Positions 1-8,553 of a DNA stretch of 57,869 bases are shown here, in pieces. Source of the DNA: Mycobacterium sp. AT1 (lineage in GTDB: Bacteria > Actinomycetota > Actinomycetes > Mycobacteriales > Mycobacteriaceae); contig NZ_MVOC01000039.1 in the NCBI RefSeq assembly GCF_002043095.1, forward strand, positions 1-57,869. The letters run 5' to 3'. The first letter of the stretch is position 1. Each line of letters starts with the position of its first letter. The notes under the pieces were generated by a model. It was given only the letters and a program-made list of their open reading frames with translations. It was not told the origin of the DNA and made no database searches. Position numbers and translations under genes: made by a program.

Positions 1-35
1 CCTGGCCATTACAACTAGTCCGTCGCCCCGTGGCG

Positions 36-1034
36 TCACACGCACTCGACGCGAAGGGCCAACGTCCCGCCCGTCCGCTCGGCGAACAGCCGCTGGTTGC
101 GCAGTGCCGAACCCACCGCGACGCCACCGCGTCCGCGCCAGTCCACGACGAGACGGTCGACCCCGCGGATCTGGCCGTCGGTCAGGTCGCTGCCACCTCC
201 CGCCAACAGCCACCGCCTGATGACTCGTCGGCGGATCGACGGCGGCAGTTCGGCGAGCGGCGCGACCTCGAGTTCGGCACCGCGCCCGGCACCGCGGAGC
301 ACCGTCGTCAGCGCGTCGGCGGCCAGCTCGTCAAGCGCCTCGGTGTCCTCGCGAAGGCCGGTGGCGGTCCGCGCAAGCGCCTCGGCCACCCCGCCGCCGA
401 GGACGTTCTCCAGCAGCGGAAGCACCTCGTTGCGCAGGCGCACCCTGGTGAATCTCGGGTCGACGTTGTGTGGGTCGTGCCATGGGGTGAGCCCCAGTTC
501 CTCGCACGCACCGTGCGTGACGGCCCGGCGCACCCCGAGCAGCGGCCTGCCCCACGGCGGGTCGTGCGGCAGCATGCCCGCGATCGACCGCGCGCCCGAA
601 CCCCTGCCGAGTCCCAGCAGCACGGTTTCGGCCTGATCGTCCAGCGTGTGTGCGATCAGCACGGGCGCGCCGCCGCGGGCCCCGTCCAGTGCCACGTAGC
701 GGGCGGCGCGAGCCGCCGCCTCCGGCCCGCCCCGTCCGCCGACCTCGACTCGAATGACCTGTGCTGCAACACATCCCAGAGCAACGGCGTGATCTCGGGC
801 GGTAGCCGCCACCGAATCCGAGCCTGCCTGCAGGCCGTGGTCGACGATCAGCGCGACCGTCGGACGCACCCGAGCGGCGGCAGCGGTCAGGGCCAGCGAA
901 TCGGCACCTCCGGACAGCGCCACGCACCACCGCTCGTCGGCCGAACAGAACCGGCGGGCGAACTCGTCGACCGCCCTGCGAACCGTCGCCACAGGACTGG
1001 GTTGATCCATCCCTACAGGACTCTGGCGATCCAT
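36..1034 (-). CDS. tilS: tRNA(Ile)-lysidine synthase
   Basis: TilS adds lysine to the wobble cytidine of the tRNA-Ile CAU anticodon, using ATP, so that the tRNA reads AUA. The PP-loop ATP-pyrophosphatase signature SGGADS is near residue 42 and the N-ATPase region continues with HTLDDQAETVLLGL around residues 127-140. At 332 aa it fits the short mycobacterial form. The ATG at 1034 overlaps the metalloprotease stop by 22 bp; a second in-frame ATG at 1010 lies just after that stop and is an equally reasonable start. It is the last complete minus-strand gene of the tilS/metalloprotease/dacB run. The next gene downstream, expected by synteny to be hpt, would begin in bases 1-35 but is not resolvable here. 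Confidence 0.93.
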   Translation of the reverse strand: MDRQSPVGMDQPSPVATVRRAVDEFARRFCSADERWCVALSGGADSLALTAAAARVRPTVALIVDHGLQAGSDSVAATARDHAVALGCVAAQVIRVEVGGRGGPEAAARAARYVALDGARGGAPVLIAHTLDDQAETVLLGLGRGSGARSIAGMLPHDPPWGRPLLGVRRAVTHGACEELGLTPWHDPHNVDPRFTRVRLRNEVLPLLENVLGGGVAEALARTATGLREDTEALDELAADALTTVLRGAGRGAELEVAPLAELPPSIRRRVIRRWLLAGGGSDLTDGQIRGVDRLVVDWRGRGGVAVGSALRNQRLFAERTGGTLALRVECV

Positions 1035-2083
1035 CGCCGTGGGTCGTCGACTTCCGCCGGCAACGGCAGTGTCTCGGGACTCGTCCAGACGGTGTTGAAC
1101 GCGGCCATGCCGACCTCGCCGACCACGTGGTCGACGAACGCCTTGCCTCGGGTGTACTGGGCCATCTTCGCGTCGACGCCCATCAACGCGCGCAAAATGC
1201 GTTGCAGCGGTGGCTGTTTGCGCTGTCGCCGTTCGTTGAAGCGCCGCCGAATGACCGTCACCGACGGCACCACCTTGGGCCCAACGGCGTCCATCACGTG
1301 GTCGGCGTGGCCCTCGAGCAGGGTGCCGAGCACCAGCAGCTGGTCGAGCGCCTTGCGCTGCGGCTCGGACTGGATGGCCCGAAGGAATCCGACGATGCCC
1401 TCAGAATTCGGTTGCGCCTGAGCGTCTTTCGCACGCTTGCTGCGGACGAACTCCCCGAGTCGGCCGACCACCTGGGTCAGCTCCTGACCCTTGTCGTCGG
1501 TTACAACGGCCAGCGCAGCCGACATGTGATCGGCCAGCCACGGATTGGCCCGGAACTGAACGCGGTGGGTGACCTCGTGCAGACAGACCCACAGCCGAAA
1601 GTCCGTCGGCGACACCCGAAGTTGACGCTCGACGGCGATCACGTTGGGGTACACCAGCAGCAGCTCGCCCCCGTTGTCCGCAAAGGGGTCGTACTGCCCG
1701 AGGATCCCCGACGACACGAACGCGAGGACGGCCCCGGTCTGCGCGCCGGTCACCCGGCGCGTGACGAGCCGGCCGGACGGTTCACCCTGCCCGCCGCCTG
1801 TCATGACGCGCATGGATTCGGTTGCCGCGCGGACCCATTCGGCCCTGTCGACGATTCGCGCCTCCGTGACGGCGGCGCCCTCGTTGAGACCCGTCACGTC
1901 GCGCACCGGGCCTTCTGCTTCGCGTGCCGACGTCGCGAGCTGGTCCATCGCCTGTCGCCTGGTGTATTCGGTGACCGGCGGTGCCTGCCTGACGAGTTTG
2001 GAGCCGACGGTGGCGGCGAAGTCCCAGTCGACGGTGTGGCCGACCGTGACCGGTGATGCCGCGTTCACCGGCTGCATCCGCAC
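1013..2083 (-). CDS. Zinc-dependent metalloprotease, DUF2342 / F420-associated family
   Basis: The protein has an HExxH zinc signature (LHEVTHRVQF, near residue 168) in a 356-residue actinobacterial family named for its frequent occurrence near coenzyme F420 genes. Its substrate is unknown. No signal peptide or membrane segment is visible, so it is probably cytoplasmic. The start is a GTG at 2083, with an in-frame ATG two codons later at 2077. Both overlap the end of dacB (stop at 2065), and its own stop overlaps the tilS start, so the three genes are probably translationally coupled. It is the positional counterpart of M. tuberculosis Rv3626c. Confidence 0.88.
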   Translation of the reverse strand: MRMQPVNAASPVTVGHTVDWDFAATVGSKLVRQAPPVTEYTRRQAMDQLATSAREAEGPVRDVTGLNEGAAVTEARIVDRAEWVRAATESMRVMTGGGQGEPSGRLVTRRVTGAQTGAVLAFVSSGILGQYDPFADNGGELLLVYPNVIAVERQLRVSPTDFRLWVCLHEVTHRVQFRANPWLADHMSAALAVVTDDKGQELTQVVGRLGEFVRSKRAKDAQAQPNSEGIVGFLRAIQSEPQRKALDQLLVLGTLLEGHADHVMDAVGPKVVPSVTVIRRRFNERRQRKQPPLQRILRALMGVDAKMAQYTRGKAFVDHVVGEVGMAAFNTVWTSPETLPLPAEVDDPRRWIARVL

Positions 2084-3468
2084 GAGCGCAGCGCGGCGGC
2101 CACCGCGTCGATGGCGGTGCGGCCCGTCGGGCCAGCGTTGTTGGAGATCATCGAGAACGTCAGCACCCTGCCACTGTCGTCGGTGACGAAACCCGCCAGC
2201 GCATTGGTGCCGGTGAGGGATCCCGTCTTGGCCCTGAGCAGACCCACTGCGTCCCGGCCCGCGTCGGTGTCGAGAAAGCGGTTGGAGAGCGTGCCGCTAC
2301 CGCCCGCGATGGGCAGCAGGTCGACCAGCGGGCGCAGGTCGTGGTCGTCGAGTGTCGCGTTTCCCGCCGCCGCGTTGACCACCTCGTCGAGCGTCTCGGC
2401 CGTCAGACGGTCGTCGACCGACAGGCCGCTCGAATCCATCAGCGTCGCGCCACCCGTGTCGACGCCCGCCTTTTGGAGTTGGCCGAGCACCGCCGCGACG
2501 CCGCCGTCGAAGCTCTGCGGCTTTCCGATCGCCGCGGCGACCTCCCGGCCCGTCGACTCGGCCATCACGTTGTCGGACTCGCTCATCATTTGGCGCAACC
2601 GTTCGATCAGCGGCGGCGACTGCACGGACGCGATGTCGTCGCCCGTCACCGGTGTCGGTCGCACCGTGACGGCCGCCGGGTTCAGTCCGAGTGCGACGGC
2701 GAGTGCCCGACCCGCGTCGAGCGCGGGGGTGGTCGACCGGGCCGAGTCGACGCTCACCGGTTGGGTGCGACCGCCGTCGAGCATGACCGCCTCCATCGGG
2801 GCGATGTCGCCGCCGTCGATGTCGAGTGGGTCCCAGCCCGGCGCCAGCGTCGGTCCGCTGTAGGCGCTGGCGTCGACCTGGACGACCTTCGGCACGACGC
2901 CGGAGCTGCGGACCTGGTCGGCGAGGTCGGAGATGCGCGCCGCGCCGCGGTACCAGGTGTCGACGTTCTTCGGGGCGGCCGACAGCGTCGGGTCACCACC
3001 GCCCTTGAGCACGACGAGCCCGGGCGACTTGGTCTGGTCCGGGGCGACGACAGTCGTCGTCAAGCGGGCGTCCCTGTCGAGGGTCAGAAGGGCCGCCGCC
3101 GAGGTCAGCACCTTGTTGGTGGACGCCGGTTGCATCGGCACCGCCGCACCCCGAGCCCACAGTTCCCGGCCGGTCATCGCGTCGGTGACGCGACCGGTGA
3201 AGGCGCCGAGGTCTGGGTTGGCGACGAACGGCGCCAGGACCGCGGCCAGGCCCGCGGGCGTCGGCACGGGTGCCGAGTCGCTCAGCGGCGTCACGGCGGG
3301 CGCGGCGGTCACCAGCGCGGGTTGCGGTGCGACGGCGACCTTCGGCTCGGCGGGTGAGCGACCACTGGAGGTGACGAGGGCTGCCGCGACGACGACCGCG
3401 ACGACCAGGAACAGCACCAGCACGCCGACCCATACGTGGGTGGATCGTCGCCACCGCGTGGGCGCCAT
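2065..3468 (-). CDS. dacB: D-alanyl-D-alanine carboxypeptidase, PBP4/DacB family (S13)
   Basis: This is a periplasmic peptidoglycan carboxypeptidase/endopeptidase. It has an N-terminal membrane anchor (residues about 10-32, VWVGVLVLFLVVAVVVAAAL) followed by a Ser/Pro/Ala-rich linker. All three penicillin-binding motifs are present: STNK (SxxK) near residue 117, SDN in SESDNVMAE, and KTG in RAKTGSLTGT. I chose the ATG at 3468, giving 467 aa; the open frame continues upstream, but that part only mirrors ppa on the other strand. It diverges from ppa, with a shared 135 bp promoter region. Counterpart of Rv3627c. Confidence 0.92.
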   Translation of the reverse strand: MAPTRWRRSTHVWVGVLVLFLVVAVVVAAALVTSSGRSPAEPKVAVAPQPALVTAAPAVTPLSDSAPVPTPAGLAAVLAPFVANPDLGAFTGRVTDAMTGRELWARGAAVPMQPASTNKVLTSAAALLTLDRDARLTTTVVAPDQTKSPGLVVLKGGGDPTLSAAPKNVDTWYRGAARISDLADQVRSSGVVPKVVQVDASAYSGPTLAPGWDPLDIDGGDIAPMEAVMLDGGRTQPVSVDSARSTTPALDAGRALAVALGLNPAAVTVRPTPVTGDDIASVQSPPLIERLRQMMSESDNVMAESTGREVAAAIGKPQSFDGGVAAVLGQLQKAGVDTGGATLMDSSGLSVDDRLTAETLDEVVNAAAGNATLDDHDLRPLVDLLPIAGGSGTLSNRFLDTDAGRDAVGLLRAKTGSLTGTNALAGFVTDDSGRVLTFSMISNNAGPTGRTAIDAVAAALRSCGCSR

Positions 3469-3603
3469 GAGTCCGATGATCGCTCTCCTGATCGGTGGGG
3501 CTGCCGCGCAGACCCCGCAAGTGCAGGGTATCGCTCGTCTATGGTTGACCCGCGTCGTCACCTGACGACCTCTTGACGCTTTGCAGACGAGAAGGAGCCG
3601 GCG

Positions 3604-4086
3604 GTGCAGTTCGACGTCGTCATCGAGATCCCGAAGGGATCGCGCAACAAGTACGAGGTGGACCACGAGACCGGCCGGGTCAAGCTCGACCGTTACCTCT
3701 ACACGGCGTTCGGTTACCCCGCCGACTACGGGTTCTTCGAGAACACCCTCGGCGAGGACGGCGACCCACTGGACGCCCTGGTGCTGCTGCCCGAGTCCGT
3801 CTTCCCCGGCTGCACCGTCGAGGCGCGGCCGGTGGCGATGTTCAAGATGACCGACGAGGCAGGCGGCGACGACAAGCTGCTGTGCGTGCCCGCCGGGGAC
3901 CCGCGATGGGACCACATCCAGGACCTGGCCGACGTGCCGCCGTTCGAACTCGAGGCGATCAAGCACTTCTTCGTGCACTACAAGGACCTCGAGCCGGGCA
4001 AGTTCGTCAAGGCCGCCGACTGGGCGGGCCGCGAAGAGGCCGAGGCCGAGTTGCAGCGTTCGGTGGAGCGGTTCAAGACTCACTAG
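3604..4086 (+). CDS. ppa: Inorganic pyrophosphatase
   Basis: Soluble family I pyrophosphatase that hydrolyses PPi to two phosphates and so drives biosynthetic reactions. The core is complete at 160 aa: EIPKGSRNKYE near the N-terminus, YPADYGFFENT, and the metal-binding DGDPLDALVL signature. Translation starts at a GTG preceded by a good Shine-Dalgarno (GAAGGAG), so this is a leadered gene, unlike many in the window. It is monocistronic and divergent from dacB. Counterpart of Rv3628. Confidence 0.97.
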   Translation: MQFDVVIEIPKGSRNKYEVDHETGRVKLDRYLYTAFGYPADYGFFENTLGEDGDPLDALVLLPESVFPGCTVEARPVAMFKMTDEAGGDDKLLCVPAGDPRWDHIQDLADVPPFELEAIKHFFVHYKDLEPGKFVKAADWAGREEAEAELQRSVERFKTH

Positions 4087-4098
4087 TTGCCGCCCAGC

Positions 4099-4145
4099 GT
4101 GGACTTCTGTCACGCCCGACTCGGGAATGCGTGGCCAAAGTCCAC
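4099..4145 (+). terminator. Possible hairpin downstream of ppa
   Basis: An 8 bp inverted repeat GTGGACTT / AAGTCCAC with a 31 nt loop lies 13 bp after the ppa stop. There is no U-tract, so it is a weak terminator candidate and could equally be part of a dispersed intergenic repeat. Confidence 0.3.
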
Positions 4146-4216
4146 ACTCGGCATGAATTAGCACCGCCGTAACACGCGGTAACGCGTACGTGGCTTCGGG
4201 CTCCCATGCTGGTGAC

Positions 4217-4738
4217 GTGCTCTTACACCAGGGAATCGGCCTCGACGCGTTCAACGCGTTGCCGGAGCGCAAGGCCGTGCACGCGCTGTACGAGTGCTGC
4301 AACAGCATGACGATGGCCAGGCACCTGGCGTACGGCCGCAGCTACCTCGACCACGACGCGCTGTTCCGCCGGGCCGACGCGCTGCTGTTCGCCCTTCCGG
4401 AGTCGGCGGTCGACCAGATTCTCGACGCCTGCCCCGAACTGGGTCGTCGGCCGCGCAGCGAGAAGAGCCAGGCCGAACAGTGCTCGGTATGGGATGAAGA
4501 CGCGGCCGTGATGGCCGAGCTCGCGGTGTCCTCACGCGCCTACGCCACCAAATTCAGGTTCGGCTTCGTGATGTGCTGCGGCACGATGGAGGCACGGACG
4601 GTTCTCTCGGCCGTCGACGACCGCCTGCACAACGACGTCGAGACCGAGCGCAAGGTCGTCCGCAACGAGCTGGCGAAGATCAACCGGTCGCGGCTGGAGC
4701 GCATGCTCGGGCCGGAGGGTGGCTACCAGAACTGGTAG
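4217..4738 (+). CDS. OHCU decarboxylase-like protein with altered active site
   Basis: The protein resembles 2-oxo-4-hydroxy-4-carboxy-5-ureidoimidazoline (OHCU) decarboxylases of uric-acid breakdown: FNALPERKAVHALYECC at the N-terminus, SEKSQAEQ in the middle, FRFGFVMCC, then RLHNDVETE and a terminal NRSRLERML. In canonical members the motif before the Glu-Gln pair reads HPxxG and supplies the catalytic His; here it reads CPELG, so that His is a Cys. The later Glu is kept. No other purine-catabolic gene lies nearby. I prefer the GTG at 4217, 6 nt after a CATGCT hexamer; a GTG at 4190 would add 9 residues. It may not carry out the family reaction. Confidence 0.7.
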   Translation: MLLHQGIGLDAFNALPERKAVHALYECCNSMTMARHLAYGRSYLDHDALFRRADALLFALPESAVDQILDACPELGRRPRSEKSQAEQCSVWDEDAAVMAELAVSSRAYATKFRFGFVMCCGTMEARTVLSAVDDRLHNDVETERKVVRNELAKINRSRLERMLGPEGGYQNW

Positions 4739-4748
4739 CGCTACGGGC

Positions 4749-5120
4749 CTAGAACGCCCACGCGCCGAAGCGACCCCAGGCCACCACGACGGCCATCACC
4801 AGTAGCGCAACGGCAGGCAGCGATCCCTGAATCTCCTTGCGGCGCAGGTGGAAGAGGACGGCGCCCGCCATCACGACGGCGACGCCGACGGCCGCCAACG
4901 GAACGAGGACCGGGGCGACGTTCACCAGGGCGGGGACGACGAGACCGATGCCGCCGAGCACCTCGACGAGGCCAATGGCCTTGATGGCCCCGGCGGGGAG
5001 TTCGCCGAGTTCCATGCCCTTGTCGGCCAACCCGTCCTTGGGCGTGATCAGCTTGAGCGACCCGGCGCCCAGCATCGCCAGGGCCAGTATCCCGGCGAGA
5101 ATCCACAGCACGACGTTCAT
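4749..5120 (-). CDS. DoxX-like integral membrane protein
   Basis: A 123 aa protein of four hydrophobic segments (residues about 2-22, 45-65, 70-90 and 98-118) with the DoxX-type beginning GAGSLKLITPKDG. DoxX-like proteins are small membrane proteins whose biochemical role is mostly unknown, often redox- or stress-linked. It is transcribed away from a MarR-type regulator, with a strong dyad in the shared 91 bp gap, so control by that regulator is likely. Confidence 0.8.
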   Translation of the reverse strand: MNVVLWILAGILALAMLGAGSLKLITPKDGLADKGMELGELPAGAIKAIGLVEVLGGIGLVVPALVNVAPVLVPLAAVGVAVVMAGAVLFHLRRKEIQGSLPAVALLVMAVVVAWGRFGAWAF

Positions 5121-5138
5121 GACGGTCCCTCGTTCACG

Positions 5139-5160
5139 TTGACTTGATGTTTCAAGTCAA
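5139..5160. promoter_or_regulatory. MarR-type operator dyad between doxX-like and marR genes
   Basis: A perfect inverted repeat, TTGACTTGA-TGTT-TCAAGTCAA, with 9 bp arms and a 4 bp spacer. A second imperfect copy (GACTTGAACCGTC) lies at about 5174-5186, next to the marR -10 hexamer. Length and symmetry fit a MarR dimer site; binding by the adjacent regulator is inferred. Confidence 0.7.
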
Positions 5161-5199
5161 CGGTAGATCTGATGACTTGAACCGTCAACTCAGCTGCCC

Positions 5200-5205
5200 T
5201 AGCCT
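5200..5205 (+). promoter_or_regulatory. -10 hexamer TAGCCT for leaderless marR transcript
   Basis: TAGCCT fits TANNNT and ends 6 nt before the ATG at 5212, so transcription should start at the start codon. It lies about 40 bp from the dyad at 5139-5160. Confidence 0.55.
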
Positions 5206-5211
5206 CGTCCC

Positions 5212-5757
5212 ATGGGCGACGCCACCACCGGAGGAGACGAGCCGCGCTGGCTCGATCGCGACGAGCTCGGTGCGTGGATGGCGTTGATGCAGGTCCTCGT
5301 CGCGCTGCCCACGAAACTCGACACTCAGCTTCGCAGCGACTCCCGGCTGCGGCTGTACGAGTACCACGTCCTGGCTGCGCTGTCGGATCAACCGACGCGG
5401 TCCATCGGCATGAAGGCACTGTCCGTCGTGACGAACGGTTCGATGTCCCGCCTGTCGCACGTGGTGTCACGACTCGAGGATCGCGGTTGGGTAGAGCGCA
5501 GGCCGCACCCGACCGACGGCAGGCTCACCGAGGCCCACCTGACCGACGATGGCCACCGCACGATCGCCGACGCGGCACCGGCACACGTCGCGTCGGCGCG
5601 CGCGCTGGTCATCGATCGGCTTCAGCCACAACAGATCTCGCAACTCCGCGACATCTGCCAGACCATTGCCGCCGGTCTGGACGACAACATGTCAGACTTG
5701 GTGAGCCGCGTCGTCGAGCCCGGAAGCCATCCCCGCGAGATGCCGCCCGATCGGTAG
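5212..5757 (+). CDS. MarR family transcriptional regulator
   Basis: A 181 aa winged-helix regulator. The helix-turn-helix covers residues about 60-95 (MKALSVVTNGSMSRLSHVVS) and is followed by the wing DRGWVERRPHPTDGR, typical of MarR. It diverges from the DoxX-like gene and probably represses that gene and itself through the dyads between them. The last 66 bp overlap, in convergent orientation, the 3' end of lhgO. Its inducer is unknown. Confidence 0.9.
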   Translation: MGDATTGGDEPRWLDRDELGAWMALMQVLVALPTKLDTQLRSDSRLRLYEYHVLAALSDQPTRSIGMKALSVVTNGSMSRLSHVVSRLEDRGWVERRPHPTDGRLTEAHLTDDGHRTIADAAPAHVASARALVIDRLQPQQISQLRDICQTIAAGLDDNMSDLVSRVVEPGSHPREMPPDR

Positions 5758-6906
5758 CGCGGCCGTCGCAGCGGGCGACGGCGAGTTCAGCACGTGGATC
5801 ATCCGGTCGGTCCGCTCGACGACGAAGTCGTGGACCAATGCGCCGCTGCGTCGCACGGCCTGGGCGCGAATGCCCGCCTCGTGCGGCAACAGATCGCCCG
5901 CCGTCAATCCTGGTGCGTACTTGCGACATTCACGCAGATAGCGACCCTTGAACAGCGAGTTCCCCACCTCGGTGACGCCGAGGCGCAGGTTCGCCCGCGC
6001 CACTCGCCACAGACCGGGGAAGGACGCCATCCTCGCCACGTCCCGCGGGTTGACCGAGAACTTGGGATAGCCCTCCCTAGCCAGCCCGAGTACCGCGCTC
6101 GGCCCAACGGTGATGGCGCCGCCGATCGTCGGGCTGAGATGCACGCCCAGGAACGGCAGGTCCGGATCGGGAACCGGATAGATCAGTCGTCGCACGAAAC
6201 CCGCACGCTCACCGGGGAGGCGAAAGTACTCCCCGCGAAAGGGAATGATCTGCACGTCGACTGGCACCCCGGCCATCTCGGCGAGCCGGTCCGCCTGCAG
6301 ACCGCCGCACACCACCAGCCGGTCACAGGTCACGGTCGTCGTCCGGGTCGAAACCGACACTCCCCCAGCACCTTCGGCGATGGCGACGACCCGCTGCCCG
6401 GTGAGCACCGTGCCACCCGCACCGCGAACCAGGTCGGCAAGCGCGTTGGACACCAGCGTGTAGTCGACGATGCCGGTCTTCGGCAGATGCAGAGCTCCGA
6501 GACCGACGACGTTGGGCTCCAGTTCGGTCAGCTCGTCGCCACCGATCCGTCGGCAGGCGATGCCGTTGACCTCGGCCCTGTCCTCCAGTGCCGTCATGCG
6601 CGCGAGCTCTTCGGCGGTGGTCGCGACGATCAGCTTGCCGCATTCGTCGAAGGGGATTCCGTTCTCGGTGCAGAACTCCTTGGTCGCCCGCTCACCTGCC
6701 TTGCAGAATCTCGCCTTCAGGCTGCCGGGCTCGTAGTAGATGCCCGAGTGGATGACTCCGCTGTTGTGCCCGGTCTGGTGCGACGCGACCGACGGCGCCG
6801 CCTCGAGCACGACGACGGTGGCGTCGGGCTCGGCATCGAGCAGGTGGTGCGCGGTCGACAGACCGACGATGCCCCCGCCGATTACGCAGTACGTGAAACG
6901 AGCCAT
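5692..6906 (-). CDS. lhgO: L-2-hydroxyglutarate oxidase
   Basis: FAD-dependent oxidoreductase of the DAO superfamily, 404 aa, matching LhgO, which oxidises L-2-hydroxyglutarate to 2-oxoglutarate. The dinucleotide-binding motif GGGIVGLSTA is at residues 9-18. HQTGHNSGVIHSGIYYEPG, a hallmark of this subfamily, is near residue 43, and the C-terminus has IHVLNSPSPAATAALPIG. A TACGGT -10 hexamer (6913-6918) lies 6 nt from the ATG, suggesting a leaderless transcript independent of the acyltransferase upstream. The 3' end overlaps marR convergently. The product, 2-oxoglutarate, is also the end point of the neighbouring sugar-diacid pathway. Confidence 0.9.
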   Translation of the reverse strand: MARFTYCVIGGGIVGLSTAHHLLDAEPDATVVVLEAAPSVASHQTGHNSGVIHSGIYYEPGSLKARFCKAGERATKEFCTENGIPFDECGKLIVATTAEELARMTALEDRAEVNGIACRRIGGDELTELEPNVVGLGALHLPKTGIVDYTLVSNALADLVRGAGGTVLTGQRVVAIAEGAGGVSVSTRTTTVTCDRLVVCGGLQADRLAEMAGVPVDVQIIPFRGEYFRLPGERAGFVRRLIYPVPDPDLPFLGVHLSPTIGGAITVGPSAVLGLAREGYPKFSVNPRDVARMASFPGLWRVARANLRLGVTEVGNSLFKGRYLRECRKYAPGLTAGDLLPHEAGIRAQAVRRSGALVHDFVVERTDRMIHVLNSPSPAATAALPIGRHLAGMASGLDDAAHQV

Positions 6907-6930
6907 TGCCGAACCGTACTCGACGTCTCG

Positions 6931-8217
6931 TCAGGCGAGGACGGGCTTCTTCTTCGCCCGAATGCGCTTGGCGTAGTTCATCCCGGGCTTCTCGATGAGG
7001 TAATAGGTGAGCGCGCCGAGCAGGATGGTCACGGCCAGCGCGAGCACGATGTTGAGCAGCATTCCCGGCAGCGTGTCACCGGCCATCCAACCGAGCCGGC
7101 CAAGCACCAGCAGCACCGGGAAGTGCCACAGGTAGGCCGAGAGCGAGATCTCCCCGACGAAGCGGATCGGGCGAAAATCCAATGCCGTTGCCAACCGGGA
7201 CTTCTCATGGCGGGCCAGCGGCGCCACGATGACGAGGATCATCAGCGCGGCAACGATGGCGACTCCGGCCGTCACGAACTGGCTGGCGAACACGAGCAGC
7301 GCTCCGCAGACGACCAGCACCGGCAAGATGGCGACGGCGCTCAGCGTCCGGATCCGGCGGCTCAACCGCTCTGGCAGCTCGCCTCGCTCCATTGCGACGA
7401 ACATGACTGCCGCGAACATGCCGAGGGCGAAGTTGTCCGCATTGGTGAGGTAGCTCTTGGTGTACACCGCACCCCAGTTCGGCCCCCAGTTCAGGAGCAT
7501 GAAGTCGGTGGTGCCGGCGTGCGCGAAGACCAGCGGCATGAACGCCCGCCCGACCAGGCCGATGACGAGGAGGAACGCGGGCACCGCAGCGGCCAGCACC
7601 AGTGGGTTGACGGTCAGCCGCTTGCGCAGCCTGAAGGCGACCAGGAACAGCACCGGCAGGGAGGCGTAGAACGCGTATTCCAGCGTCAGCGACCACGACG
7701 GGTTGATTCCAGTCTGGATGTAGGCCGGGAAGTAGGACTGCGTCAGGGTCAGGTTCGCGATCAGCATTCCGGGGTCGGTGATCATCCCGGTGCCGTCGTC
7801 GGTGCCGAGCGGCTGCAGAGCGGGGTTCTGTACGTAGGAGACCTGCAGGACGAAGTTGACCAACAGGAAGATCAGCAAGTACGCGGGCAGGATTCTGGCG
7901 AGCCGGTGCACCGTGTAGTCGGTGACGTTCGGCAGGGTGGCCGCGGCGCGATCCTTGACGAGGTTGCGAATGAACGGCAGCGAGAGCAGGAATCCGCTCA
8001 GTACGAAGAAGTAGACGAGCGAGAAGCCGAAGACGTTGGTGTGCCAGGCGAGCGCGGTGTTCGGCGAGTAATGCCCGGTGATGTGGGTGACGGCGATCAT
8101 CAGGCACAGCACCCCGCGGACGCCGTCGAGCCCGATGATTCGGGCGCGCGCGGGTCGCGTCGACGCTGGGTCTGGGGAGCCCGAAGCTGGCGTGGCGCTG
8201 GTCACGTCCTGCGACAT
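6931..8217 (-). CDS. Acyltransferase 3 family membrane protein
   Basis: A 428 aa integral membrane O-acyltransferase (OafA/acyltransferase-3 type) with roughly ten hydrophobic helices. The N-terminal LDGVRGVLCLMIAVTH followed by FFVLSGFLLSLPF is diagnostic; the His in VTHITGH is the expected catalytic residue. Such enzymes acetylate or succinylate surface sugars or lipids using cytoplasmic acyl-CoA. The ATG at 8217 is preceded by GGAG at proper spacing. It is 24 bp upstream of lhgO on the same strand, but no functional tie is evident. Confidence 0.9.
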   Translation of the reverse strand: MSQDVTSATPASGSPDPASTRPARARIIGLDGVRGVLCLMIAVTHITGHYSPNTALAWHTNVFGFSLVYFFVLSGFLLSLPFIRNLVKDRAAATLPNVTDYTVHRLARILPAYLLIFLLVNFVLQVSYVQNPALQPLGTDDGTGMITDPGMLIANLTLTQSYFPAYIQTGINPSWSLTLEYAFYASLPVLFLVAFRLRKRLTVNPLVLAAAVPAFLLVIGLVGRAFMPLVFAHAGTTDFMLLNWGPNWGAVYTKSYLTNADNFALGMFAAVMFVAMERGELPERLSRRIRTLSAVAILPVLVVCGALLVFASQFVTAGVAIVAALMILVIVAPLARHEKSRLATALDFRPIRFVGEISLSAYLWHFPVLLVLGRLGWMAGDTLPGMLLNIVLALAVTILLGALTYYLIEKPGMNYAKRIRAKKKPVLA

Positions 8218-8553
8218 TCGATCTCCATACCCTTGCTGCTGAGTCCTTTGGCTGCCGAGGCGAGCCAGTTGGTCGACCCAGAAAGGATAGCTTGCACACT
8301 TCCGTCACGCATTCAACGTGGTGTTACGCAAGGGGAACGAATTGCTGGCAAAGTCTCTGCCGAATCGGCCATGCCCGCGGGGCTACAGGCTGCGGTCACC
8401 CGATGGCACATTGAGCACCGAAATCGCCTGACCTCGGCGCACATGGCTACCGTCGTGGCGGCCGTCGCCACGGCAGGCGCGAATTTGTCCGTTCGAGGGT
8501 CAATTAGGCGCGTGCGTGGCAGCCCCGCACGTCCGGGTGGAGAGTTTGCTGGA
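8218..8553. other. Non-coding gap of 336 bp
   Basis: I see no convincing gene, RNA or repeat here. The segment next to 8218 holds the acyltransferase leader and Shine-Dalgarno; the rest lies between its promoter and the 3' end of the 2-hydroxyacid dehydrogenase gene. Confidence 0.5.

Noticed and set aside
1..35. Start of hpt downstream of tilS
   Set aside because: Synteny predicts hpt, but only a possible ATG at 9 and two codons are inside the window, too little to support a feature.
3469..4308. N-terminal extension of dacB
   Set aside because: It is antisense to ppa. The membrane anchor begins directly after the ATG at 3468.
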